A stretch of DNA of 64,000 nt from Qipengyuania vesicularis (GCF_019711415.1 NZ_JAIGNJ010000004.1:62001-126000); one strand, 5' to 3'. Positions 52,838 through 63,161 are shown, counted from the first letter of the stretch. Program-made: numbers and translations. Notes: generated from the sequence alone by a model not told the origin.

Positions 52838-54129
52838 TGGACTTCACCATCCCGCAGGATCTCGAAGATTACTACGCCGAACTCGTCCGTTTCATAGAGG
52901 CCGAGATCGAACCGCTGGTCGCCAAGGACGACAATATCCGTTTCTTCGACCACCGCCGCGAGAATTCACGGACCGATTGGGAGCGGGGCGGCCTTCCCAA
53001 CCACGAGTGGGAAGACCTGCTGCGCCAGGCGCGCAAGGTTGCGGACCAAGCGGGCCACTGGCGCTTCTCCGCGCCAAAGAAATACGGCGGAAAGGATGGC
53101 TCGAACCTCTGGATGGCGGTCATCCGCGACCGTTTCGCCCAGCGGGGTCTTGGTCTCCACAACGACCTGCAGAACGAGCATTCGATCGTCGGCAACTTCC
53201 CTTTCGTCGCGATGTTCGAACAATGGGGTGCCGAGGAACAGAAGCAGGAGTTCATCCTCGGCGGTTTTGAAGGAACGCGCCGTGTCGCCTTCGGCCTGAC
53301 CGAGCCGGACCACGGCTCCGATGCAACCCATATGGAAACGACTGCTGTTCGCAAGACACGCGACGGAGTGGATGGCTGGCTTATCAACGGCGAGAAGATG
53401 TGGATCACCGGCATGCATGTCGCAACCCATTGCGCGATGTTCTGCCGCACCTCGGGCGAGGCGGGCGACGCGCGCGGGATCACTTGCCTACTCGTGCCCA
53501 ATCCCACCGATGGGCTGGAGATCGAGGAATGGATGTGGACCTTCAACATGCCCACCGACCATCCGCGCCTTTCCGTTCAGGACGTTTGGGTGCCCGAGAG
53601 CGCAATCCTCGGCCGCGAGGGATACGGCCTCGCGCTGGCGCAAAGCTTCGTCCACCAGAACCGCATCCGCCAAGCCGCAAGCTCGCTCGGTGCGGCGCAG
53701 TACTGCGTGGAAGAAAGCGTCAAATACGCTCGCGAGCGCAAGCCTTTCGGCGAGGAGCTCGCGCGCAACCAGGCGATCCAGTTCCCACTCGTCGAGCTAG
53801 CAACGCAATGCGAGATGCTGCGCCTGCTGATCTACAAGACCGCCTGGGAAATGGACAATATGCCGCATGAAGAGATCGAGAAGACGATCTCCGACAAGGT
53901 CTCCATGTGCAACTACTGGGCAAACCGGCTGGTGTGCGAGGCTGCCGACCGCGCGATGCAGGTGCATGGCGGCATCGGCTATTCGCGCCACAAGTCTTTC
54001 GAGCACATCTATCGCCATCACCGCCGCTACCGGATCACCGAGGGCGCCGAGGAGATTCAGATGCGCAAGGTCGGAGCCTACCTCTTCGGCTATCTCGGCC
54101 CGCGCAAGGGCAAGTTCGCTTCTGGCTAG
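52837..54129 (+). CDS. Acyl-CoA dehydrogenase
   Basis: FAD-dependent dehydrogenase of 430 residues, of the ACAD10/11-like group that acts with the upstream kinase. Motifs: EHSIVGNFPFVAMFEQWG, AFGLTEPDHGSDATHMETTA, GEKMWITGMHVATHCAMFCRT, VQDVWVPESAILG, RKPFGEELARNQAIQFPLVE and MQVHGGIGYSRHKSFEHIYRHHRRYRITEGAEEIQMR (in outline). Such pairs are thought to degrade 4- or beta-hydroxy fatty acids through phosphorylated intermediates. Starts at the TGATG overlap; its stop shares CTAG with convergent copB. Confidence 0.94.
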   Translation: MDFTIPQDLEDYYAELVRFIEAEIEPLVAKDDNIRFFDHRRENSRTDWERGGLPNHEWEDLLRQARKVADQAGHWRFSAPKKYGGKDGSNLWMAVIRDRFAQRGLGLHNDLQNEHSIVGNFPFVAMFEQWGAEEQKQEFILGGFEGTRRVAFGLTEPDHGSDATHMETTAVRKTRDGVDGWLINGEKMWITGMHVATHCAMFCRTSGEAGDARGITCLLVPNPTDGLEIEEWMWTFNMPTDHPRLSVQDVWVPESAILGREGYGLALAQSFVHQNRIRQAASSLGAAQYCVEESVKYARERKPFGEELARNQAIQFPLVELATQCEMLRLLIYKTAWEMDNMPHEEIEKTISDKVSMCNYWANRLVCEAADRAMQVHGGIGYSRHKSFEHIYRHHRRYRITEGAEEIQMRKVGAYLFGYLGPRKGKFASG

Positions 54130-55178
54130 AACCAGGCACGGATGCCCAACAGCAGTTTGACGCCGTCCGGGTCCTCACCGGCGGCCTTTGCGATGTCTGC
54201 CGTCTCGCCCAGCTTGGCCTCGTATTCCACGCCGACATAGGGCGCGAATTCGCGGGCGATCTCGTAGCGCAGCCGCAGGCCGGGCTCGATCTTGGTAAGG
54301 CCTGCGCCGATCGCGCGCTCTGGAATGTCCTGGGCGGAAAGCTCCAGTTCGACACGCGGCTGGAGGATCAGGCGCTGTGTGATCTTCTGGTCGTACTCGC
54401 CCTCGATCCGTGCCGTGATGTCGCCGCGATCGGAAAGGAATAGCGCACCGTCGACATGCCACATGTAGGGCGCGAGACCTTGGACGCCGAGCACGAGGTG
54501 GCTGCGCGTTTCGGGCTCCAGATCGAGACGGACGCCCGCCTGCAGGTCGAAGAATGGGCCGATCGCATGGCCCCAGAGCGCCTGCACTTCTGCGTCTTCG
54601 ATGGAGCCGCCGAACGCGCCTTCGCCCTCCGACTTGAGCACGAATTTGTCGATGTCGCCTCCGTACCAGCCCTGCAAATCCCAGAGATAGCCGTCCTCGC
54701 CATCGGCGATACGTGCTTCAAGGCGCTCGACCATCAGCGTGCCGAACGTCATGTCGCCATGCGTGGCGTGATTGGCGGCGCGCGCCTCGGCCATCGCGTC
54801 TGCGCCGAAAATCGCGTCGGCGGCATGTTGCGGGCCTTCGTAGGCTTCGGGCGGTGGCGGACCCTTGGGCACTTCGCCGACCTGGTGGGCGCTGTGATCC
54901 ATCGAGGGCACTTCGTGCTGCATGCTGCCGTGCTGATCGTGCTCGGCATGATCGGTCATGTCGTGCCCGGCATGCTCGTCCTCGCCTGAAGGCTCCTCCG
55001 GCATCTGGTGCGCGGAATGGTCGGGCATCGCATGGCCAGCATTCTCGTCCCCTTCGTTCGGGGCTTCGGGTTCCTGATGCTGGGAATGATCCATGCCCGC
55101 ATGGCCCGCATGCTCTTGCGCGGCGGCGGGCAGGGCGGCCAGCATCAGCGGTGCAGCGAGTAGGAAACGCACGCTCAC
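54126..55178 (-). CDS. copB: Copper resistance protein B (outer membrane)
   Basis: 350 residues. Signal peptide MSVRFLLAAPLMLAALPAAA, then a 90-residue His/Met/acid-rich segment with several degenerate repeats of the type AGHxMxDHSxHQ, likely copper binding in the periplasm, then the CopB beta-barrel domain (LMVERLEARIADGEDGYLWDLQGWYGGDIDKFVLKSEGEG in outline; LRYEIAREFAPYVGVEYEAKLG; final LLGIRAWF). GTG 55178 overlaps the copA stop as GTGA, so translation is coupled. Works with CopA to sequester or oxidise copper outside the cytoplasm. Confidence 0.94.
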   Translation of the reverse strand: MSVRFLLAAPLMLAALPAAAQEHAGHAGMDHSQHQEPEAPNEGDENAGHAMPDHSAHQMPEEPSGEDEHAGHDMTDHAEHDQHGSMQHEVPSMDHSAHQVGEVPKGPPPPEAYEGPQHAADAIFGADAMAEARAANHATHGDMTFGTLMVERLEARIADGEDGYLWDLQGWYGGDIDKFVLKSEGEGAFGGSIEDAEVQALWGHAIGPFFDLQAGVRLDLEPETRSHLVLGVQGLAPYMWHVDGALFLSDRGDITARIEGEYDQKITQRLILQPRVELELSAQDIPERAIGAGLTKIEPGLRLRYEIAREFAPYVGVEYEAKLGETADIAKAAGEDPDGVKLLLGIRAWF

Positions 55179-56920
55179 GCTTCCTCTTCCGGTGCGGGGA
55201 AGGGCCGCACCGTTACGGTCTGCATCATCCCGGCGTGCATGTGATAGAGCAGGTGGCAATGGAAGGCCCAGTCGCCAGGCTCGTTGGCCGTAAGGTCGAA
55301 CGTTGCCGTGCTGCCCGGCTGGACCACGACGGTGTGCTTCAACGGCTGGTTCATCATCCCCGCGCCGTTGACCAGCTCGAAGAAGTGGCCGTGCAGGTGG
55401 ATCGGGTGCGCCATCATCGTGTCGTTGACCAGCTTCACGCGCACGCGCTCATCATAGGCGAAGCGGATCGGATCGTCGGTGACGGCGGAGAACTTCTTGC
55501 CGTCGAAGCTCCACATGTAGCGTTCCATATTGCCGGTGAGGTGGATTTCGAGGCTCCGCGTCGGCATGCGATGCGGGTTCATCCGTGCGGCCTTGAGGTC
55601 GGTGTAGCGCAGCACGCGGTGATCGACCGTGTCGAGGCCGAGCCCTGGGAAATCCATCCGGTCCATCGGCATGGGCGCGACCATGTCGAGACCCGGCCCG
55701 ACTTTCACGTCCGCAGGAAGCTTGGAAGTGTCGCGCATCGAATGGTCCATCGAGCCATGGTCCATTCCCGCCATCGATCCGCCCGTGCCGTGATCCATGC
55801 CGCCATGGCTGCCTCCCATCGCTCCCATGCCCATGTCGGCCATGGTGAGCGTAACCGGTTCGCGCAGTGGCGGCGGGGTTGCGCGATGACCCTTGTGCGA
55901 GGTGAGCGAGGCCACGCCCATGCCGCTGCGGTCCATCGCCTCGGCCACCAGCGCATGGCTGCCTGCGGGCGGCGCGACGATCACGTCGTAGGTTTCCGCT
56001 GTGCCGATCTGGAATTCGTCGACCTCGACCGGCGAGACCTCCTGCCCGTCTGCCGCGATTACCGTCATCGGTACGCCGGGGATCCGGACGTTGAAGAACG
56101 TCATTGCCGAGCCGTTGATCACGCGCAGGCGTACGCGCTCGCCCGGGACAAAGAGATACTCGAGCCCATCCATCGGGCCATGCCCATTGATCAGGAAGGT
56201 ATAGGTCGAGCCGGTCACGTCCGAGATGTCGCGCGGGTTCATGCGCATGCCGCCCCACATCAGGCGCTCGCTGGCAGGCATGTCACCTTCGGTCGCGGTC
56301 TGCATCTGGTTGTTGAAGTAATGCTCGCCGACCTTCAGCAGCCGCGCAATTTCGTGCGGATGGCGCGGGGTGAACTCGCTGAGCAGTACGACATAGTCGC
56401 GGTCGTATCGCGGATCGGGCTGAGCGCTCTCGATGATGATCGGGCCGTAGTGCCCCGCCTGCTCCTGAAGGCCCGAATGCGAGTGCCACCAATAGGTGCC
56501 GTTCTGGCGGATCGGGAATTCGTAGGTGAAGGTCTCACCAGGTTTGATGCCGGGGAAGCTGACGCCTGGAACACCGTCGAACTGGAAGGGCAGCAACAAG
56601 CCGTGCCAGTGAATGGAAGTATCTTCCTCCAGGTGGTTGGTCACCTCGATGCGGACGTTCTGGCCTTCCTTTAGGCGCAGCAGCGGCCCGGGCACGCTGC
56701 CGTTCACCGCAATGGCATGGCCGCTACGACCGCCGACACCGAAGTGATGCCCGCGCACATCCAGCGCGATGCGTTCGCCGGAGACCTCGCCGAACCCCTG
56801 ACTGGCGTGGGTCAAAGACTGGCCGCGCGCCCAGGCCGGCATGGTCATTGCGCTAGCCGCGGCGAGGCCAGCAGTGCTGCGGATAAGGGAGCGACGGGAG
56901 ATCAGTGGGGATGCGCGCAT
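55175..56920 (-). CDS. copA: Copper resistance multicopper oxidase CopA
   Basis: 581 residues. A twin-arginine signal (ISRRSLIRSTAGLAAASAM) exports it folded. The cupredoxin copper ligands are present: SIHWHGLLLP, YWWHSHSGLQEQ, HPIHLHGHFFE and the C-terminal HCHLLYHMHAGM with the type 1 Cys. A Met/His-rich insert (GGMDHGTGGSMAGMDHGSMDHSM in outline, about residues 380-400) resembles CopA/PcoA copper-binding octapeptides. It likely oxidises Cu(I) in the periplasm. ATG 56920 lies 47 bases from the CsoR-type operator. Confidence 0.96.
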   Translation of the reverse strand: MRASPLISRRSLIRSTAGLAAASAMTMPAWARGQSLTHASQGFGEVSGERIALDVRGHHFGVGGRSGHAIAVNGSVPGPLLRLKEGQNVRIEVTNHLEEDTSIHWHGLLLPFQFDGVPGVSFPGIKPGETFTYEFPIRQNGTYWWHSHSGLQEQAGHYGPIIIESAQPDPRYDRDYVVLLSEFTPRHPHEIARLLKVGEHYFNNQMQTATEGDMPASERLMWGGMRMNPRDISDVTGSTYTFLINGHGPMDGLEYLFVPGERVRLRVINGSAMTFFNVRIPGVPMTVIAADGQEVSPVEVDEFQIGTAETYDVIVAPPAGSHALVAEAMDRSGMGVASLTSHKGHRATPPPLREPVTLTMADMGMGAMGGSHGGMDHGTGGSMAGMDHGSMDHSMRDTSKLPADVKVGPGLDMVAPMPMDRMDFPGLGLDTVDHRVLRYTDLKAARMNPHRMPTRSLEIHLTGNMERYMWSFDGKKFSAVTDDPIRFAYDERVRVKLVNDTMMAHPIHLHGHFFELVNGAGMMNQPLKHTVVVQPGSTATFDLTANEPGDWAFHCHLLYHMHAGMMQTVTVRPFPAPEEEA

Positions 56921-56966
56921 CGTGGAATGTCTTGCTCTTGCCTCTTCGCGGGTCGAGCGGCTATAT

Positions 56967-56983
56967 ATACCCCCATAGGGTAT
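56967..56983. promoter_or_regulatory. CsoR-type operator between copA and csoR
   Basis: ATACCC-CCATA-GGGTAT, a 6-bp inverted repeat with a five-base centre, lies midway between the divergent copA and csoR starts. It matches the G/C-tract-with-TA-ends pattern of copper-sensing CsoR operators and overlaps TATATA, a possible -10 for copA. Confidence 0.75.
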
Positions 56984-57003
56984 TTGGAAGGGCCGATTTA
57001 GCC

Positions 57004-57273
57004 ATGAACGAACAATCCGCTGCAAAGGTCCGCCGCCTCAATCGTATTGCAGGGCAGGTGAACGGGATCGCCCGGATGATCGAGGACGATCGATACTGCA
57101 TGGACATCCTCCACCAGATGCAGGCAGTGAAGTCCGCGCTGGCCAAGGTGGAAAGCCAGGTGCTCAAGGATCATGCTGCTTGCTGTGTGGCCGAAGCGAT
57201 CCGAAGCGGCGATGCCGACGAGCAGAAACAGAAATTTGAAGAACTCGTCGATCTGTTCGAGAAGCGTCGCTGA
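57004..57273 (+). CDS. csoR: Copper-sensing transcriptional repressor CsoR
   Basis: 89-residue all-helical DUF156 repressor. The Cu(I) ligand set is intact: Cys32 (RYCMDIL), His57 and Cys61 (DHAACCV), with the 25- and 4-residue spacings of Mycobacterium CsoR. The N-terminal LNRIAGQVNGIARMIEDDRYC is the family signature. FrmR and RcnR relatives lack this exact triad. It should repress copA-copB and itself until copper binds. ATG 57004 is the start; longer frame upstream crosses the operator. Confidence 0.94.
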   Translation: MNEQSAAKVRRLNRIAGQVNGIARMIEDDRYCMDILHQMQAVKSALAKVESQVLKDHAACCVAEAIRSGDADEQKQKFEELVDLFEKRR

Positions 57274-57315
57274 CGCTAATCGAGATCGCAGGTTCTTCAC
57301 CTGCATAACAGACAG

Positions 57316-57357
57316 AAGAAAGGCCCGGCAGGATTGCTCCCGCCGGGCCTTTCTTTT
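57316..57357. terminator. Strong bidirectional terminator
   Basis: A perfect 14-bp stem (57316-57329 with 57342-57355) closes a 12-base loop, followed by TTG on the plus strand. It separates csoR from convergent groL, 30 bases from the groL stop. Confidence 0.88.
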
Positions 57358-57385
57358 GTTTGGCCGATAGTCTGGTCGGTAAGGC

Positions 57386-59059
<1,674 letters not shown>

Positions 59060-59088
59060 CTAGAGTTGGGAAGCAATGCGGATCGGGC

Positions 59089-59373
59089 TCAGCCCATGAT
59101 CCCCATGATGTCGCTTTCCTTCATGATCAGCAGGTCTTCGCCGTCGAGCTTGATCTCGGTACCGGACCACTTGCCGAAAAGGATGCGGTCGCCGGGCTTC
59201 ACGTCGAGAGCGACGAATGCACCGTCTTCACGGGTGCCCGGGCCGACGGCGACGACTTCGCCTTCGCTCGGCTTTTCCTTGGCGCTGTCGGGAATGATGA
59301 TCCCGCCGGCGGTCTTTTCTTCTGCTTCGATGCGACGCACGAGCACACGGTCGTGCAGCGGACGAAATGCCAT
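59089..59373 (-). CDS. groS: Co-chaperonin GroES (10 kDa)
   Basis: 94 residues: [35 protein letters not shown] region with the mobile loop, then [43 protein letters not shown]. Length and sequence are typical. First gene of the groSL operon; a CIRCE element lies 35 bases upstream of the ATG. Confidence 0.97.
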   Translation of the reverse strand: MAFRPLHDRVLVRRIEAEEKTAGGIIIPDSAKEKPSEGEVVAVGPGTREDGAFVALDVKPGDRILFGKWSGTEIKLDGEDLLIMKESDIMGIMG

Positions 59374-59407
59374 GATGATGACCTTTCTACTGAGTATGGA
59401 TCTGTCG

Positions 59408-59434
59408 TTGGCACTCTCGGGCTGAGAGTGCCAG
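59408..59434 (-). promoter_or_regulatory. CIRCE element (HrcA operator) of groSL
   Basis: TTGGCACTC (59408-59416) and GAGTGCCAG (59426-59434) are separated by exactly nine bases, matching the HrcA-binding CIRCE consensus TTAGCACTC-N9-GAGTGCTAA with few changes. Located just upstream of groS. hrcA itself is not in the window. Confidence 0.92.
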
Positions 59435-59520
59435 TGGCGCGCATTTGGGAGCGCGGCAGTGCAGAGTCAACGGGTGCGGAGCGAAAAAATTCCGCGCTGT
59501 TCGCCGAGACGTGCGTGTCC

Positions 59521-60936
59521 CTAGTCGACCCGTGCCGGGCGGTGGGTCAGCCCCAGATTTTCGCGCTTCGCCCAGCGCCACGTCAGCAGGATCGCAGCCA
59601 CGATCAGCCCCGTTGCGAGGCCGATCCAGATACCCACGCCCTCCAGGCCGGTATAGAAGCCGAGATAGACCGCGATCCCTATGCCCGGGACCCAATAGGA
59701 AAAAGCAGCGATCCACATTGGAACCCGAGTGTCCTGCAGTCCGCGCAAGGCTCCTGCCGCGACGGCCTGCATCCCGTCGAAGAGCTGGAACGCGGCGGCG
59801 ATCACGATGTATTTGAGCGCGAAACCGACCAACACCGCGTTCTTCGGGTCCCATGGATCGATATAGATCGCCAGCAGCGGCTTCGGGATCAGGATCATCG
59901 CGAGCGCGGTCATCACCATGAAGCCGGTACCGATGGCGATCCCGGTCCAGCCGGCCCTCTTCATTCCCTCCACATCGCGTGCGCCGTAGAAATAGCCGAC
60001 GCGAATGGTGGCGGCCTGCCCCACGCCGAAGGGGACCTGGAAGGCTAGCGCGGCGATCTGCAGCGCGACAGTGTGCGCGGCCAGCTGGCTCGCGCCGATC
60101 TTGCCCATCAGGAATGCGGCCGCACCGAAAATTCCGGCCTCCGCGGTGATCGTGAGCGCGATGGGCGTGCCGATCCGCGTGATATGCCAGAAACGCTGCC
60201 AATCCGGCGACCACCACCGACCGAAGATCCGGTAGCGGTGCAGGCGCGGATCGAGCCTGATTGCGACCACGTAGGCCGCCATCGTCACCAAGGTGGTGAT
60301 TATCGTCGCCACCGCCGCTCCGCGCAGGCCCAGCTCGGGTGCACCGAAATTTCCGAAGATGAAGGCATAATTGGCCAGCGCATTCACGAAGATCCCGCCA
60401 GCCGTGATGGCCGTTGCGAAGATGGGCCGGTCGAGTGTCGAGACAAAACTGCGCAAGACATTGTTGATGAGGAACGGCACCATCGAGAACACGAGGATCG
60501 TATTGTATTCGATCGCCATGCCGATGATGGCGGCTTCCTGACCGGTAACACGCATGAGCGGGCCCAGGAGCAGGCAGATGCCCATCCCGGCGATACCTGA
60601 GAATACTGCCAGCCATATGGCCATGCGAACCGATCGGCGCACTGCTCTCAGTGCGGGCGCTCGCTCCCCGAGTTCGGCCGCAACCACCGGAGCGACCGCC
60701 CCCGTTAGGCCCGACAGCGCCCACATGACGAGGCCGAAAAGCGCGATGGCAAGCGCCGAAGCAGCCAATTGCTGCTCACCCAGTCGCGCGATGAAGATCA
60801 CGTCGATCGCATAGGTGAGCATCTGCAACAGGTTCGCCGCGGCCAGCGGCCAGCTCAGCCGCAAGGTGGCGGCAAATTCGCCGCGCCAGCCATCGCTGCC
60901 GCCGGGCAGGGGCGTTGGTTGCATGGTGGTCGTCAT
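59521..60936 (-). CDS. MATE family efflux transporter
   Basis: 471 residues with twelve predicted membrane helices in two homologous halves, typical of the NorM-like MATE exporters that expel cationic drugs or metabolites in exchange for Na+ or H+. Recognisable segments include LRLSWPLAAANLLQMLTYAIDVIFIARLGEQQLAASALA (outline), GAVAPVVAAELGERAP, VPFLINNVLRSF and AAGALRGLQDTRVPMWIAAFSYWVPGIG. ATG 60936 begins MTTTMQPTPLPG. Substrate unknown. The groS gene follows downstream but has its own promoter. Confidence 0.93.
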   Translation of the reverse strand: MTTTMQPTPLPGGSDGWRGEFAATLRLSWPLAAANLLQMLTYAIDVIFIARLGEQQLAASALAIALFGLVMWALSGLTGAVAPVVAAELGERAPALRAVRRSVRMAIWLAVFSGIAGMGICLLLGPLMRVTGQEAAIIGMAIEYNTILVFSMVPFLINNVLRSFVSTLDRPIFATAITAGGIFVNALANYAFIFGNFGAPELGLRGAAVATIITTLVTMAAYVVAIRLDPRLHRYRIFGRWWSPDWQRFWHITRIGTPIALTITAEAGIFGAAAFLMGKIGASQLAAHTVALQIAALAFQVPFGVGQAATIRVGYFYGARDVEGMKRAGWTGIAIGTGFMVMTALAMILIPKPLLAIYIDPWDPKNAVLVGFALKYIVIAAAFQLFDGMQAVAAGALRGLQDTRVPMWIAAFSYWVPGIGIAVYLGFYTGLEGVGIWIGLATGLIVAAILLTWRWAKRENLGLTHRPARVD

Positions 60937-60966
60937 CGTCTTCCGCTCCCCGACAGGAATCGGAAG

Positions 60967-60992
60967 AGCCGACCCGCTTAGGCGGATCGGCT
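60967..60992 (-). terminator. Hairpin after the 61041 gene
   Basis: An 11-bp stem with one mismatch closes a TTAG loop, 49 bases after the stop of the minus-strand gene at 61041. No T-run follows, so intrinsic termination is uncertain. Confidence 0.4.
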
Positions 60993-61040
60993 GCAGACCT
61001 CAATTCTCGGAATGTCTTTCCGGTGGCGCCGGATCAGCGA

Positions 61041-61403
61041 CTAGCTGTTGGCGATCTTCACCTTGCCTGTGGCGCGGCTCGTCGCCTGGCGATCGCCCTT
61101 GCGGCGGTTATGACGACGGCGGCTGTAGCCGAAATAGGCGTAGCCCTTGAATTCGTTCGGATAGAGCGAGCGGCCGGATAGCAATTCGAATGCGGCGCAG
61201 ATCATCCGGCGGCAGGCCCGGCGCAGTAGGTCGATGGTCGAAAGGATATCGACCACGAGCAGGATCGGCAGGACCGTGAAGAGGATCAGGTTCTTGCGAA
61301 TATGGCGCGACGAATGCGCGCGCGGTGCGAAACGCACAATCAGTGCGCTGGCCACGAAAGTCGCGATTACATAGGCGGTGATCGCAAGAATTGCGCTTTG
61401 CAT
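61041..61403 (-). CDS. Hypothetical membrane protein
   Basis: 120 residues. One N-terminal helix (MQSAILAITAYVIATFVASALIVRFA), a second (NLILFTVLPILLVVDILSTIDLL) and then a basic cytoplasmic tail ending RRRHNRRKGDRQATSRATGKVKIANS. The segment RRACRRMICAAFELLSG contains two Cys. Not recognised. ATG 61403 follows GGGGA; the frame extends upstream to 61700 but that part runs antisense to the start of the next gene and looks non-coding. Confidence 0.65.
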   Translation of the reverse strand: MQSAILAITAYVIATFVASALIVRFAPRAHSSRHIRKNLILFTVLPILLVVDILSTIDLLRRACRRMICAAFELLSGRSLYPNEFKGYAYFGYSRRRHNRRKGDRQATSRATGKVKIANS

Positions 61404-61666
61404 CGAAGGTCCCCGTTTCCTGCCCAATTCTCTTGGGCCGACCACGTAGTAACCCGTAGAAGTAAACGGTATCCTACCGAAATCCGCCGCAAGCGGGAGT
61501 TTGGACCTGAGAGAGTGGTTAATTTCAGGTGACCGATTGACTGCAGCGCCAACGGTGAAAACAGCAGCCCGTCCGGATTTCTCCGCAGTTTCAGGCACCT
61601 CCCTTTTCATGCGGTCAATTTCGGCTAGGATGGCCATCGGGTCGACTGCAAGGATGATTGCACGCC

Positions 61667-62356
61667 ATGGGTGTGGAAGAAAAAACTGATCTTGGCCCAC
61701 GCCAGCCCCGGCTTGTGCTCAAACTGAACACCGGTGTCGGCCAGTCGGGAAAATCTTTCGACGCCGAGATTCTCAATATTTCGCGCAAGGGCATGCTGGT
61801 GAAGACCGGCGCCAGCCTTTCGCTGGACGATCCGATCGAGGTCGTCCTGCCGCGTAGCGGCAAGGTCGGCGCGCGGGTCGTCTGGTCGACCGATGACCTT
61901 TATGGATGCAGTTTCCTCGAGCCAATTGACGAGGAAGACATCAAGGCCGCCAACCAGGTCGCCACCTCTCCGCGGATCCCCGGCCGACCGCTCGGCGTCG
62001 ATGACGAGACACTGGGGTCGCGGATCAAGCGACTGCGGGTATCACGAGGGTTTACCATGCAGGGTCTCGCCGACCGTGTCGGGGTCAGCAAGCCGACCTT
62101 GTGGAAATGGGAAGGCGACCAGGTCCGCCCGCGCCACGAGACAATGCAGCGCCTTGCTGCCGAACTCGATGTCAGCGAACTCGAGCTGGCCTATGGTGCC
62201 CCGGGGCTTGGCGAAGCCGCGGCGCTCGCGGAGGAACAGGCGATAACCGGAAGCTCGCTTGCCGAGATCGTGCGCGCAAGCCGCAAGCGTATCGCGCAGG
62301 CGGCCGGGGTTTCCGAATCGGATGTCGAGATAGTGATTAATTGGGACAGTGAATAA
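61667..62356 (+). CDS. PilZ-domain protein fused to an XRE-type helix-turn-helix
   Basis: 229 residues. Residues 10-90 form a PilZ domain with both c-di-GMP motifs: RQPR (RxxxR-like) at about 12-15 and NISRKG ((D/N)xSxxG) at about 38-43, then DPIEVVLPRSGKVGARVVWSTDDLYGCSFLEPI. Residues 112-170 are an XRE helix-turn-helix (GSRIKRLRVSRGFTMQGLADRVGVSKPTLWKWEGDQVRP in outline). A 50-residue helical tail follows. It looks like a transcription factor directly controlled by c-di-GMP. ATG 61667; TTG 61658 possible. Confidence 0.88.
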   Translation: MGVEEKTDLGPRQPRLVLKLNTGVGQSGKSFDAEILNISRKGMLVKTGASLSLDDPIEVVLPRSGKVGARVVWSTDDLYGCSFLEPIDEEDIKAANQVATSPRIPGRPLGVDDETLGSRIKRLRVSRGFTMQGLADRVGVSKPTLWKWEGDQVRPRHETMQRLAAELDVSELELAYGAPGLGEAAALAEEQAITGSSLAEIVRASRKRIAQAAGVSESDVEIVINWDSE

Positions 62357-62507
62357 ATCTCCCGCGTAAATCAGTGCCTTTTGGCTTATGACTTGGCTTC
62401 TCGGGCGTCACGATGGTAAACGCCCATGCAACGGGGCCTTCAGCTTTCCGCAAGTCTCCCAAACTAGAACACGCCGCGAGCCTTGCGGAACGACTGGAGC
62501 TATCCAA

Positions 62508-63041
62508 ATGCGGAGATTTTTCGCGACACTATCGATTGTCGCTGCAGCTTTTGGACTTTCTTCGCCTGCCCAGGCGCAGGAGATTTTCACCGGACTCTAT
62601 GTGCACGGCGTCGATACGCCGCTCAGCCTCGACATAGGCGAAGACGGAATGGATGTGCAGGCCGGCTATCGGTTCGCGCCGATCGATGCGGTCGGCGGAA
62701 TGGAGCCATACATCATCGCTTCGGCCAATATGGAAGGTGACACCAGCTTTGCCGGCGCGGGCGTGAGCTGGAAGCTCGAGATGGACGATTTCTACCTGCG
62801 TCCCGGCATCGGCCTCGTCGTCCACGATGGCCCCACGGAACGGCGTGATCCCGACACGCAAATCCGCAACGATCTGGGCAGCCGTGTCCTTTTCCAGCCC
62901 GAGATCGCGCTCGGCTTCAACGTATCGGAGCGCGTTTCGATCGAAGCGAGCTGGATTCACATCAGCAACGCCAATGTCTTCGATCGCGGACAGAACCCTG
63001 GGATCGACATGATGGGGCTCCGGATCAACCTCAGAATGTGA
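62508..63041 (+). CDS. Lipid A 3-O-deacylase-like protein (PagL family)
   Basis: 177 residues: signal peptide MRRFFATLSIVAAAFGLSSPAQA, then a small outer-membrane barrel. The C-terminal motif WIHISNANVFDRGQNPGIDMMGLRINL matches the PagL His-x-Ser-Asn-Ala...NPG active-site region; the catalytic Glu of PagL is not obvious. It may remove an acyl chain from lipid A. Acyloxyacyl hydrolase is the usual database label. ATG 62508 is the first codon of the signal peptide. Convergent with rplL. Confidence 0.82.
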   Translation: MRRFFATLSIVAAAFGLSSPAQAQEIFTGLYVHGVDTPLSLDIGEDGMDVQAGYRFAPIDAVGGMEPYIIASANMEGDTSFAGAGVSWKLEMDDFYLRPGIGLVVHDGPTERRDPDTQIRNDLGSRVLFQPEIALGFNVSERVSIEASWIHISNANVFDRGQNPGIDMMGLRINLRM

Positions 63042-63091
63042 GGCTGCGGCGAGATCATTCTCGCGCCAGTTCGAACTCCTGGAGAAACGAA

Positions 63092-63119
63092 AAGGGCGGC
63101 ACCTTTTGGTACCGCCCTT
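63092..63119. terminator. Bidirectional terminator
   Basis: AAGGGCGG pairs with CCGCCCTT with an inner ACC/GGT pair around TTTT, between the pagL-like gene and rplL. On the minus strand TTTTCGTTTC follows, so it is the likely terminator of the rplJL transcript. Confidence 0.75.
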
Positions 63120-63161
63120 CGCGTGATCTCGCGGAACGAGATCGAAGCGTAAGCGAATGGC

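Noticed and set aside
54713..56674. 653-residue plus-strand open frame antisense to copA
   Set aside because: It mirrors the strongly conserved CopA/CopB frames, has a His/Arg-rich composition typical of antisense GC-rich shadows, and no family motif.
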